From: Thalassia testudinum
Lineage: Eukaryota > Streptophyta > Magnoliopsida > Alismatales > Hydrocharitaceae
Length of the DNA stretch: 64,000 bases
Assembly: GCA_037157565.1 (NCBI GenBank)
Contig: JAZHRO010000036.1
Span: 19,890,501-19,954,500 of the forward strand
Direction of reading: 5' to 3'
Of the stretch, positions 32,078 to 42,714 are shown piece by piece (within the stretch, counting starts at the first letter, position 1; each line of letters begins with the position of its first letter). The position numbers and the translations under genes were made by a program. Below the pieces are notes generated by a model. The model worked only from the letters and a program-made list of their open reading frames with translations. It was not told the DNA's origin and did not search any database.

Positions 32078-34202
32078 ATCTCTCTTCTTCCTTCTCTCTT
32101 AGGCTCACTCTCCCAGAGCCTTCTCGGGTTATCGGGTCGGGTCTGCGTGCCTAGGACCAAGCCCACCAGTGTGCGTGGTAGGCGAGGAGTGCAGGCTAGT
32201 TGAGTATATAGGTCAGGGCTAGGTCCATGGGTAGTGGGGTCACGAACGAGGCAGTGAAGGTGAGTGGGACCTCACCCCGTGGTCAAGAGGCAATAAGCCC
32301 CTGTGACTTTTGCACTTTATTTGGCTGCTTCCGCTCCTACACTTCTGAGGTGGGACTATGTTGTCCAACCTTCTTTGCGAGTGCCCATAGCAGATGTTCT
32401 CCTTTAATTGCAGCAGCTGTGTGGGCTTCGATGGAATTGTTGCGCTGAAGATGTGCGCAAAGGGAATTTGCTCAACCTGGGACATACTGCCGGAGCACGG
32501 AGTCCTGGATGAAGCTTCCAAGCAAGCTTCATGCTACGTCAATGGAGGCAAAGTCCTCAAACCCTATTAGCAAGAAAATGGCCTTGTGGCCTCATCAGAA
32601 AATGTAGGGAGCTTCACCTGAACACAGCGAAGGTGGAGTGATGGTCGTCGTGGCGTGGGGTGGTCAGAGCGTGCGTGCCTAGGTCACCCTGTGTGTGCGA
32701 AAGTTGGTGTGTTTGGGGGGCATTCTGGGGACTTGGCACGGTGAATGGAATGAGGGTTAGGGTCAGTGAGGTGTGGCAGTGCTCGTGAGGTAGTTGGTGA
32801 GGTGGATGGAGGCATGGAGCGGCAGGAACACCTGGCCGGATATCTGACCGGAGGTGGAGAAGGTGGTGGTGGTGGTTTGCAAGCGTCAAGGCATGTTTAC
32901 AGAAATAAATGATAGAAAAATGATGAGAAGAGAGAGAGGACTTAACTGAGTGTGGATAGACGAAGGGGGATAAAAAAGAAGGCGGTCGGCTTCTACTGTT
33001 GTCTCCGGAGATGAAGTACTCGGTGGGAGGAGGACAGCGACAACGATGGGGTTGCAGGGACGTCGGCTGGTGCGGCGCGACACGGACGAAGAGGATAAAG
33101 GGAACCCTACCACTGGTATTGTGGCAGAGCGACGAGAGAGAGAGAGAGAAGGGTCACCAAATCTTGCTGGGTTGTTTACCGGAGGGGGAAGAGAAGAATT
33201 AGGGGGTATCTCAGGCTAATTTCAAGCTTAGGAGGTGCGGAATGATTTAGGGTTTCTTATATAGGCCTTGGAGGTTGGTTTTTGTGATTGGAAGCCAAGC
33301 TTCCAAAAATGGTCATGTCACCGGAGATGGAAACTCAGAGTGACCCAAATCTCTCATGCTTTTGCATGAGAGATTTGGTAGGAATTAGTGCTTGATAATG
33401 GGTTCACGTGAGAGGAGATTTCTCAGAGAATCTCCCTTTCAATTTTGAAAGGGATTCTTTGAGGAATCAAGGAGTTCTTTCCCTTGATATCTCGTCGAAG
33501 TAGGATTCCCTCTGCTGTAATGGCGGAAGGGTCTAATTGCAAAGAATGATGAGGAAGCTAGGGAGGTTTCTGCAAAAGCTTTCAAAAGTTAGGGGTAGAA
33601 ATATAATTGGCCTGGACCTGTTTGCAAAGTAGGTCAAGGTGAATTTTCCTTAGGTCCAAATTTTGGTACAAACCTAATTTAGACCTAAGGAATCCAATGG
33701 TGAAGTTGGATTTTAGGTTTGACCACATTTTGACTGGGAAATTAACATAAAAATCTAATTTAGGGCAAACATTTGATTAAGACTCCAATTTAGACCAAAA
33801 TAGGTTCTAAGGGCAAAATTGAAGGTTCTAAACCCTAAAGGATATTTTCCCATAAATTTTAGAGAGTTTAGGTGAATTTTATCTTGATTGGAACCTTGTT
33901 AAATTAAGTGGGTCTATTTTAGGGTTACAAGAAGTCATTTAATTCCTAGAATTCACATGAACCCTTTTCTATTTGAATCAACCCACTTTTTATCTTGTTA
34001 AAACCATTTGACCTATGTTTAGCCCATGAGAAATCCCTTTGTTGCACTTCAATTGTAAAATTGCAGTTTTACCCCTTGTTTCTTTCGTTCTTTCTGAAGG
34101 GTTATTCCTTGAGTTAGGACCTCTAGTTGGCTATGTAGGAGCTTTTGTTCTCTTTTCTAGGTCAAAATGAGCTACTTAGGGCTCATGATGGTGTTCCCAT
34201 CA
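32078..34202 (-). repeat. M1 5' LTR, truncated
   Basis: It matches 1345-1588 plus 9619-11480 of the left LTR and ends with the hairpin TGATGG/CCATCA at 34186-34202 followed by the target duplication. The TATA box on the minus strand is at 33256-33263. About 600 bp of the R/U5 side are deleted. ORFs inside (for example 32614-32889) have no coding support. Confidence 0.88.
33256..33263 (-). promoter_or_regulatory. TATA box of M1 5' LTR
   Basis: TATATAAG on the minus strand in the same context as the left LTR and E. Confidence 0.7.
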
Positions 34203-34207
34203 ATCTT
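34203..34207. repeat. Right target-site duplication of M1 (ATCTT)
   Basis: It pairs with ATCCT at 734-738. Confidence 0.75.
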
Positions 34208-34720
34208 CTATTCTTAGACTTAGGATTGATCGTGAGGGTGAATATGAAAATGAAAAATTTTTAAGCTTTTGTGTCAATTCTGGCATAACCCATGAATTTT
34301 CATTTCCACGAGCACCATCTCAAAATGGTGTTGTAGAGCACAAGAATCTCACTCTACAAGAATGTGCTCGAACTTTGCTCTTGGATTTTGGGCTTCAAAA
34401 ATATTTCTGGGCGGAAGCCATTAATATGGCATGTTATGTTCTTAATAGAACTCTCTTAAGGTCTATTATTAAGAAAACTCCATATGAGCTTTATTATGAG
34501 AAGTCTCCTAAGATTTCATAGTTTGGGGTGTTTGGAAGTCAATGTTATTTATTAAACACCCGTGATTGACTTGATAAGTTTGATTCTAAAAGTGATGAAG
34601 GCATTTTTATTGGCTATTCAACAAGAAACAAAGCTTATTGAGTCTTTATAAAAGGACTTTTGTTATAGAAGAATCCCTGCATGTTTCATTTGATGAAACA
34701 AACTTAGGTGAACCTAAACC
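34204..34720 (+). pseudogene. Copia-1 integrase, C-terminal part
   Basis: The frame at 34204 reads RIDREGEYENEKF (second catalytic Asp), then GITHEFSFPRAPSQNGVVEHKN (with the catalytic Glu), LLLDFGLQKYFWAEA, NMACYVLNR and TPYELYYEK. A stop lies near 34519 and another near 34567, with GIFIGYSTRNKAY after them. It continues the N-terminal part at 372-738. It is non-functional because of the insertion, the stops and the changed first aspartate. Confidence 0.87.
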
Positions 34721-34929
34721 AAATCATTTAGATTCTAATGATGAATATACCCCCTTCATCGATGTATCGAAAATGGAAGATACACGAAATGTACATGATC
34801 GTCCAAAAGAATGAGTACACCATAAGGATCACCCGCAAGAACAGATCATAAGTGATATTGAACAAGGTGTAAAAACCCGATCTCACTTTAGAGTTGATTT
34901 TGTCCTTAATGCCTTTGTTTCTCAACTTG

Positions 34930-35700
34930 AACACAAGAAAGTTGATGAGGCATTAAAGGATGAGCCATGGGTTGTAGCTATGCAGAACGAGATACTCCAA
35001 TTTACAAGGAATAATGTATGGAACTTGGTACCCGCTCATGAGGGTAATTCCATCATTGGAACCAAGTGGGTGTTCTGAAATAAATTGGATGAATCAGGTT
35101 CAGTGATTAGGAATAAAGCCAGACTTGTAGCTCAAGGCTATAACCAATAGGAGGGTATTGACTTTGATGAGACATATGCTTCTGTTGCTCGCTTGGAGTC
35201 CATATAGATGGTACTTGCCTTTGCAAGTGCAAAGGACTTCAAGCTATATCAAATGGATGTCAAGAGCACCTTTCTTAATGATTATATTAAGGAAGAAGTT
35301 TATGTTCATCAGCCTCCCAAGTTCGAGGACCCAGCACACCCAGCTCAATAAGGTGTTATATGGACTTAAACAAGCTCCTAGGGCCTGATATGATAGGCTT
35401 ACGACCTTTCTTCTTCAACACGGATTTAGAATTAGAGTTGTTGATTCAACTCTTTTTGTAAAAGAAGGAAATGACATCCTACTGGTTCAAATATATGTTG
35501 ACGATATTATATTTGGATCAACTAGAGAGTCCTTGTGTCAACATTTCTGTGAGATTATGAAGATTGAGTTTGAAATGAGTATGATGGGTGAACTCAGATT
35601 CCTTTTAGGACTCCAAATTCAACAATTAGACACAGGAATTTACATTAGCCCAACAAAATATGTTCTTGAAATTCTCAAGAAATTTGACTTAGAAAATGTA
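34930..35700 (+). pseudogene. Copia-1 reverse transcriptase
   Basis: Copia-type RT: WNLVPAHEG, IIGTKWVF, then a stop, VIRNKARLVAQGYNQ, a stop, EGIDFDETYASVARLES, QMDVKSTFLN (motif A Asp present), EEVYVHQPPKFEDP, a frameshift near 35330-35350, VLYGLKQAPRA, a stop, YDRLTTFLLQHGF and the polymerase motif YVDD in QIYVDDIIFGST near 35494-35520. The later part, ELRFLLGLQIQQLDTGIYISPTKYV, is open. At least four stops and one frameshift make it inactive. Confidence 0.88.
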
Positions 35701-36455
35701 CATGGCAAAGAGACTCCGATTGCTCTATCTACTTCTCTTGGTGAAGAATTATTCGACAAGAGGTTAGATGAAAAGAAATATCGGGACTTGATAGGTTCAC
35801 TACTATATCTCACAGCTTCTAGACTTGATATTCTTTTTGCTACATGTTTATGTGCAAGATTCCAATCCAAACCTAAGGAATCTCATTTTAATGCAGTAAA
35901 AAGAATATTTAGATACCTAAACAACACAAAAGATCTTGGTCTTTTCTATCCTAAAGCACAAACCTTAGATCTATTATCCTATAGTGATGTAGACTATCCA
36001 GGGAGTCGAACCGACCGAAAGAGCACTAGCGGCACATGTCATTTTATTAGAGAATCTTTGGTCTCATGGTTCTGTAAGAAACAGACTTGTGTTTCACTTT
36101 CTATGATTGAAGCAGAGTATATTACTGCTTCACTTGCTTGCTCTCAGGTCATTTGGATGCGATAGACTTTGTTTGACTTTGGATTGATTTTTGCGTAATC
36201 GAAAATTTTATGTGATAATACAAGCATAATAAATTTATCCAAAAATTAAGTACATCTTTCACGTACCAAGCACATAGATGTTAGACATCATTTCCTTAGA
36301 GATAATGTGCTTCAAGGTTCAATTCAATTAGAATTCATTGACATACAAAATCAATTGGCAGACATCTTTACAAAACCTCTTACAGCAGAGAGATTCTACT
36401 TTATAAGAAGAAAATTAGGACTTTGTATAATAAAAGAGATTCAAAACTAACAATT
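35701..36455 (+). pseudogene. Copia-1 RNase H
   Basis: LIGSLLYLTASRLDILFATC leads into the RNase H domain: LLSYSDVDYPGSRTDRKSTSGTC, VSWFCKKQTCVSLSMIEAEYIT and ACSQVIWMR, followed by a stop at 36163-36165. Past it, HIDVRHHFLRDNV and QLADIFTKPLTAERFYFIRRKLGL complete the family signature, and the natural stop falls near 36450. Degraded mainly by the 36163 stop and a lesion at 36190-36260. Confidence 0.87.
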
Positions 36456-37189
36456 TGATTGATATGTAATTTGTTTGTATTTATTAAAGTCCTTAAGGGC
36501 CTCACTGTAATTTGCCCATTCTTTTTTGAAAAAAAGGGTAAACTATAATATTTCCATATGTCTGGAAATATCAGGGTGTTTTTTGCAATATGGTTGCTTA
36601 ACTTAGGTTGTTGACTACATTATTTGTTCAACACCTAAGTTGTAAATTTCATTTCTTTCAACCACTTAAGTGGTCATGTGACTAGCACATGACCTATCCC
36701 ATATAAAAGAGGCCAAGTGCAAACACTTGCCTCATTTTGTCACAAACCCTAGTTCTCTTCAAAAGAGCCTCTCCAAGCCCTAGCCAAGAAGAGAAAGATA
36801 ATCTCCAAGCCTCAACTCTAGGTACACTCTTATCTTCTTGTCATTTTGTGCTTCTTTGAGTTATCTTATATCTTGTTTTGTTTCTCTCAAAACCATTCCT
36901 ACTACTGCACTCCATTCATGTCAGGTGCCAGATGGTACCGGTACCCATCACTGGTATCGGTACTAGATAGGCACAGCAGTGCCTACTTTAGTGAGCAGGT
37001 ACCGATACTAAATATGAATACTAGTACTAGCTCAAATTTCTGGTTGGAATAGAAACCAACCAATATCGGTACCAATCACTACTACCAGTACAGGCAAGCT
37101 TAAATGTGTTTTTTTTTGTACAAACACATGAAAGGAAGTTTTGTATATTCTTAATTGTTTTCCTATTCCTTATTGTTGCATGATTTCAG
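36456..37189 (+). promoter_or_regulatory. Copia-1 block upstream of env: possible internal promoter, 5' exon and intron
   Basis: A TATA-like TATAAAAG stands at 36702-36709, followed by a pyrimidine- and A-rich stretch like a 5' UTR, a possible donor CTCTAG|GTACAC at about 36822, a palindrome array (36931-37095, GTACCGGTAC type) and a pyrimidine tract ending TTTCAG directly before the env-like ATG at 37190. This is the layout of a plant promoter, exon and intron. No coding sequence is seen. Function is inferred only. Confidence 0.45.
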
Positions 37190-38542
37190 ATGGCACTTAA
37201 ATCTAAGAGTAAGGGAAAAGCACCTCAAGATGCTTTCCACAAGTTTTGCATTAATGAGGGTGCTAGGTTGAAGTTTGTTGGTATAAAGGCCTAAAACTTC
37301 ATCATTGTAGGCCAGTTGAGTGGAAAGATTTCTCTCTTCAACTCTTTAATTTTACCACTCGTCTTTCCGAACAAAAACTCATGCATTTGTTTGATGAATC
37401 ATTTTTTGCTGATGTTACTGAAGTATACTCTGATGTCAATTGTTTATTCTTTGCTAATCTCCAAGAATAAGAAAATTGAGGTCACCTTGTCTTAACAACA
37501 AATGTTTTTGGTCAGAAAATCACCATCACACCGAAATTCTTATCAACCATTACTGAATGTCCTAATGAAGGTCATGCATTTAACACACTTAAGGAGCAAT
37601 TTCCTACTCATAAAATCCATGAAACTCTTTTGCTCCCTAACTGCCAGGGCAAAGCATTGGTTGGCCCAAACATGACTCTATTTGCTCGCATCCTTTTTTT
37701 TTAACTTAGCATGGAACTTAAGGGCTAAAAATTCAGGATTCCACAAAATTCCTGCCGATATTTTACCCTTATTTTATGCTATCATTACAAGCTTCCTGGT
37801 AAATTAGAACACAATTTTCATTCATTTTCTTAAACCCTATTACCATTCATTAGCTTTACTGTTGGATATTTTGGTGTCTCACATTCTTCATAAAAATAAA
37901 ATTGACCTCTCTAATTTTACTCCTCTTAGAAAAGTGGTCTACTTCAAATGGTCCCCTCTCTGAAAAATGGGAGTGAAACTTGCTAGAGAGGAATCCTCTA
38001 CTGATGATGAAGAAGAAGTTGATCCAAATGCTCAATCTTCTTCTCATCCACCTCTTGAATCATCCTCCACTTTCGTTCCTATAACCTACCTATATCCAGA
38101 AGCTGAAACACTTTTGGTAAATTTGTTTAATGTGTCTGGAACTGATCCCAATTTGATAAATACTTTCAATTACATTGGTCAAAATTTAACCAATTTCAAT
38201 TTTGCCTTCCATCACATGGAACGCATATTCCATGACCTTTTTCTTTCTATTGAGTCTTCTCGTGTCACTTCTTCCACTCAACAACCTAAACCAAGGAAGC
38301 GGACTCAACCGAAAGCACCTCAAGAATATAGTCAAAGAAGGCAAAAGCACTTTCAAGACCCATCTCATGTTTCATCTTCAATGGCGGAAGAACTTATTCT
38401 TCATGATGATGAAGAAGACAATGAAGATGAAGAAGTTTCATTTGAAGATAGTGATGATGAAGATGAAGATGATGACGACAATGATGATGACGATGATGGT
38501 GGACATGTACAAAATCTTATCAGAAAACATCCTAGAAAGTAG
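37190..38542 (+). pseudogene. Copia-1 env-like protein gene, broken
   Basis: The ATG at 37190 (MALKSKSKGKAPQDAFHKF) follows a TTTCAG acceptor-like site. The protein crosses frames: WKDFSLQLFNFTTRLSEQKLMH and VFGQKITITPKFLSTITECP in one frame with two stops near 37470, then NLAWNLRAKNSGFH, then an open segment from 37967 to 38542 (191 residues). That segment ends in a long acidic tract of Asp and Glu at about residues 145-180, followed by a basic end. Position after RNase H and overall style match the env-like/plant transposon protein of Sireviruses. No signal peptide or clear membrane segment is seen. Function in this group is unknown. Confidence 0.65.
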
Positions 38543-38914
38543 TTTAGTTTTCATTTTACTGCTTGTTAAACTTGTATGACTTTTAAGATTTCTTATGTGT
38601 GGCTTTGCTAAAATTGTCTCAAGCTTTATCTTTATGAAATTTATCATGTTTAGTTTTTATGAAGGTTGAATAGAATTGGTTGTTCATGTATCATGCTTTG
38701 ATTGCTTAAAATGTATTATTTGCTCATCTTTTTGCTTGCTTGACAAAAGTAGGGAGAAATGATTGGATAATTCATATTTAAAATAGGGAGAGCTTAGTTT
38801 GAGGGGGAGGTTTTAACTCCTTGTGGAGTTTTTTTATTCTTCTCTTATTAAGTCTCTATTTATTTTTAAATATGAGTATCTTGTTTGTTTTGTCAACACC
38901 AAAAAGGGGGAGAT
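38543..38914 (+). other. Copia-1 3' non-coding region with repeated polypurine tracts
   Basis: Four purine words occur: AAAAGTAGGGAGAAAT (38745), AAATAGGGAGAG (38781), GAGGGGGAGG (38801) and AAAAAGGGGGAGAT (38901), the last directly before the LTR TG at 38915. Multiple PPT-like motifs are a known Sirevirus feature. No gene is seen. Confidence 0.78.
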
Positions 38915-40215
38915 TGTTAGAACCTAGTTCCATCTCTCTTCTCTATTTTGGTGTTAACAAAACTATTTTAAAATCTAATGTGTTTATGAATTATTACAGG
39001 TCAAAAGAGTCTGTGGATGTAAGCAACAAGATAGCATATGAAGGAAGAAGACTATAGTTTTTGTTGTATTCATTGTATTTTAGAATCTTTATATGTCTCC
39101 TAACAAGTAAAACATAATCTAGGAGTTAAAATCAAAGTAGAGATAATTAGGGTTCAAAATATCGTTCATTCATTCGTTTCAAAACTCAAAATCGATTCCT
39201 TCAAAATAAAGTTGTATAGAGTAGATGGGATAACTGTAAAAATTGACTTACACTTATAATATTAGGTACTTGTAGCAAGTACCAGTACTGGTCATAAGTA
39301 CCGGTACATGCTAGGCACAAGTTTGGGCCTAAGTCCCAAACTATGAACAACAAGTACCGGTATTTATCGTGAGTACCGATACCAAGTGGTGACAGTTTGT
39401 GCACTTGGTTTTGCCTGGACCTTACAAGTATCGATACTAATCACTAGTACTGGTACATGTAGGTCACTTAACCCAAATCTATGAGTCACAAGTACCGATA
39501 CTCATCATTAGTACCGGTACCTAGTGACTTAGTTGGGCAGACTGTAGGTAGTCAGTACCGGTACCAACTAATCGTTGTGACCAATATGAACGGCTATTTT
39601 GCAATTAAAACTATCTCTAATCTCCCCAAATTGCCCCTAACGGCTAGTAATCATAGGGAAGGTGCTTAGTGGCTTATATAAACACCTTGTGTGTGTCATT
39701 TGAACACAACAATAAGAAAATATTATCTCCTTGCTCCTAATTCCCAAATTTCACATTTCTAGCTGCAAGGTCTATTATTTTGTTGCAACCTTCAAGGCAA
39801 CACTCTCTCAACAAACATCTTTCGGGAAATCTGGTGCTTTATCGTATTATCTTTCATTTTAGTCTGATTTCATGAGTTTAGTATATTATCATCTAATAAG
39901 ATATCCACTTGTTGGAGACTTAGGAATTTGTTCTAAGCTTTTATTTGCATCTTACTTACACCTGTATCTTTATTTCTTTTTGATATCATGTAATTGAGTT
40001 GAGGTAACCCGTTAATTACCTCAGGTATTAGTAAATTGATTCCCTCTGGGTTGAGTGAATCGGGTTAAAAATCCTAAGTCGAGAGACTTAGGTAGTGGAG
40101 TACCCAAGTGAGGGGAACCACATATATCTTGTGTGTTTTTTTGGTTTGCTTTGTCTTGCATTTTTTTTATCTACCACAGTATTCATCCCCCCTTCTAGTG
40201 TGCTTGTGCTTTACA
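38915..40215 (+). repeat. Copia-1 3' LTR
   Basis: It starts TGTTAGAACC after the polypurine tract and ends CTTTACA. U3 carries an array of GTACCGGTAC-type palindromes (39275-39570). The TATA box is at 39675-39682, followed by CA-rich R sequence. The CCCCCCTTCTAGTGTGCTTG ending resembles Sirevirus LTR ends. The end could also be 40224 (CCTACA). Its partner LTR is outside the window. Confidence 0.85.
39675..39682 (+). promoter_or_regulatory. TATA box of Copia-1 LTR
   Basis: TATATAAA, about 100 bp after the palindrome array, with a CA-rich start region downstream. Confidence 0.7.
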
Positions 40216-41858
40216 GATCCTACAGACGGTGACGGCGGTGACCCTGTAAGTAGAAAATAGCCTTGCGGCCCAAATCATGGGAAGCTCCACTGTGATGAGG
40301 TGGAGCTAATGGTGGTAACAATTTGGTGGTTGGTGGTCTGATGTGGCTAAATGGTGATGATGGTCGTGATTTCGGCGATCGGAGTCGAAGAAGGTGACAG
40401 AGTCGTTGAAGTGTTAAATTAGGTTGGGAAAAAGTGTCGTGGAGGTGTGCATGAAATTTTGCCTAACCTAATTTGGGTGGAGGTAGGCAGAGGAAGTTTG
40501 ATGATGAAGGTGGTCATGGTGGTGGTTGCCAGAGTCGGAGAAGGAGGAGAATGACGGGGTTGAGACTTGAACTAAACCTAATTGGGAGAGAGAGAAATAA
40601 AGGCCCTAATGTAATTTACCTAATGGACAAATGAGGATGGGTCACCAGTTTAGCTGTCGGTGAGGAAGAAGACCATTGATTAAAGCGACAAGGACGAATT
40701 AGTGGTTGAAGCTTCGTACCAAGCTCAGTGGAGGAATGAGGGAGAAAAGCCCTTTGTTTTTTGTCTGTGGCAAAGGGCAAAGAAGTAGGATGGAGGAGCT
40801 CCGAGGTACGTTGGATTTGTTGCCAGAGAAGAAGTGCAGGGGAGTTGATGGTCAAACGGGTACAATTTCGTGTCGTAGGCAAGGGGAACATTTTATAGAT
40901 GTGCTTCCCTCTTCAATTAATCCCAGAGACAAGGATTTTGAGGGTGTTTTGTCAAGGTTTTGAGATCAAGTTCTTTGAGCTCAACAACAGTGGAATAGGG
41001 GATGATTGGGTCCAAGAAGATGCTCATTTGATCGGGATTGATCTCGAGATCAATCTTACCAAGTTTGGCAAGGTTTGATTGAGGTTTAATCCCTCAAATG
41101 CGAATCAAAACTCGGCAACCATGGATTAGTTGCTAGCTTATTGCCATGTCTGATTGTGAGGAAGAAGATGGCAGTTGGACTCAATTGCAAGAAAAATTGA
41201 AAGGTAGGGGCTTATTTGTAATGAAAACACAAAAGATTGGGGTCCAAGTGTGATGAATAGAGAGTTCTGGACTGAAATGCAAACTTGCTCAAAATGAACT
41301 TTGATTGGGACCAAATTTTGGTGTTAACCTAATTTTGACCCAAGGAATCTAATGGTGAACTTAGATTTGAGTTTTGACCACATTTGACAAGGTAATTTGC
41401 AGTGAAGCCCAAATTAGGGTAAATTCCCATCTGAAACTCTATTTTAGGTCAAGATGGGTTCAAATGGTCAAACCAAATGTACCAAACCTCTTAGAATATT
41501 TTCTATGAATTTGAGGAGGTTTAGATTGATTTTATCTTGGCCATAACCTTTCCAATTTAACTAGGGCTGATAATTAGGGTTTCAGTCCTATTTTGGTGCT
41601 CAAAATGTGTGAAACCCTGATTCTGTTAGTGTAAGCCCCCTTTACATTCATTTAACCTTTGATTAACCCCTGAGTAACCCCATGGTTAATCTGCATTTGT
41701 GATGTGCTGTTAAAATAGCAGAATTAACCCTATTTTCTTATCTTCTCCTCAAATCAGATCAGAGTGGAATTATGGTCCTCAAGCGATCATTTAAGAGCAA
41801 TTATCTCTTGATTCTAACTAAATTTAGCTCGTTATGATGAATGATAGTGTTACCATCA
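40216..41858 (-). repeat. M2 LTR fragment (M family)
   Basis: A diverged M-family LTR in the same orientation as M1. Early sequence (GTAGAAAATAGCCTTGCGGCC, then GCTCCACTG) parallels M1 at 9865-9905. The end TGATAGTGTTACCATCA at 41842-41858 is the LTR start hairpin with one mismatch, followed by the polypurine tract. The R/U5 side is missing and is expected to the left of Copia-1, which apparently inserted here. No gene is seen; the ORFs at 40616-40963 overlap on both strands. Confidence 0.7.
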
Positions 41859-42714
41859 TACCCCCATGGCTAACTTTTGCTAGTACCTAGAAAAGTCTTA
41901 TGGAAAGAACTAGATCTCTAGACCATGTTTTTAATGTTCAGATGCCTATTTGTGCAACTCTATAGAAATTAGACTAGAATACCAACATTAGGCCTAGAGG
42001 TGCTCAAGGACCAACCAAGATCCAAACCTGACCAGCTTCAGCCTTGGGTATGCCAGGAAGGTTTCTAAGGCCCATAGAAATTGCCCAGAGGTTCGTTGAC
42101 CCTAGCAGTTAAAGCACCCGTACGTATTTGTAGCAAATTCGAGTTCAATTTTCCAGTGCATTTTTTATAAGAGAGATAGAGAGAGATTTTCATTCTGAGA
42201 GTTTTCTCTCTTTTCCTTTATATTCTCCTAAATCCAACATCGGATTGGCCCTACACACGGTCTGTATCGGATTCCTCGTCCCCAACATCAATCCTCGAAG
42301 GGTTCCTAGCTTTTGATGCTTCAGGAAAACCTTTTTCAGAATAGATACTTTTGGCATTTTTCTTCACTAAGCACACTGAACCAGACTGGTGTGTGATTTT
42401 TGGGTGGTTAGGTTACCATATCCCGCAAACCATAGAGCAGGCAATGGGGCCAAATAATCCCTAAGCCTTAGACTTAACACAACAACCTCACACTTTCTTC
42501 AACTTCTTAAGGATTAATCTGGATCTTAGCAAATACATGAGTGTTTAAGCCCTAGAATAGGCCCAAGAGGCCTAAGGTCAGTACTCTTACTTATCTCCTT
42601 GTCTGTAGCACTTCAGGAATTAATCCTTATTTTGATTTGGCGTAGAACTTAAGTATATTCCATAATCACTTGCTAAGTCTATCAATTTTTTTTTATTTTT
42701 CTACTTTTTTCATT
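41859..42714 (-). other. M2 3' non-coding region
   Basis: It begins (plus strand) TACCCCCATGGCTAAC, the reverse of the polypurine tract, and follows M1 11481-11752 plus 24996 onward, with GTTAAAGCACCC uninterrupted at about 42110-42121. It lacks the two-tier hairpin. It ends at 42714, where G2b begins. No gene. Confidence 0.75.

Larger units (their letters stand above)
739..34202 (-). mobile_element. M1, Athila-like Ty3/gypsy element inserted in Copia-1 and itself carrying G1 and G2
   Basis: The element reads on the minus strand: 5' LTR at 32078-34202 (truncated), gag, protease, RT/RNase H and integrase leftward to about 26410, then a long 3' non-coding region and a 3' LTR ending at 739. Without its two nested insertions it is about 12.2 kb. 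The pol order, the FMDD polymerase motif and the long LTRs (about 2.7 kb) are those of the Athila clade. The primer-binding site and most of the leader are missing through a deletion at about 32077. G1 interrupts the 3' LTR and G2 interrupts the 3' non-coding region, so M1 is older than both. The two LTRs differ visibly throughout, consistent with an old insertion. All genes carry stops. Confidence 0.88.
34203..40215 (+). mobile_element. Copia-1, right part (Sirevirus-like)
   Basis: This continues Copia-1 from 738: rest of integrase, RT, RNase H, a 740-bp non-coding block with a promoter-like stretch, an env-like gene, four PPT-like purine words and a 1.3-kb LTR with a palindrome array. An env-like ORF after RNase H, repeated polypurine tracts before the 3' LTR and palindromic CG-containing repeats in the LTR are hallmarks of the Sirevirus genus. 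It ends at 40215 or 40224, where M2 LTR-like sequence begins; the matching left flank lies outside the window. Confidence 0.88.

Noticed and set aside
32078..32200. Primer-binding site at the M1 5' LTR edge
   Set aside because: No tRNA-Asp complement is present; the junction shows the region was deleted.
36456..37189. A captured host gene upstream of the env-like ORF
   Set aside because: The promoter-like layout is suggestive but no coding exon other than the env-like one is visible, so only a regulatory block is called.
38438..38647. Ile/Val/Met-rich ORF opposite the env-like acidic tract
   Set aside because: Antisense shadow of the Asp/Glu codons; not a membrane protein gene.
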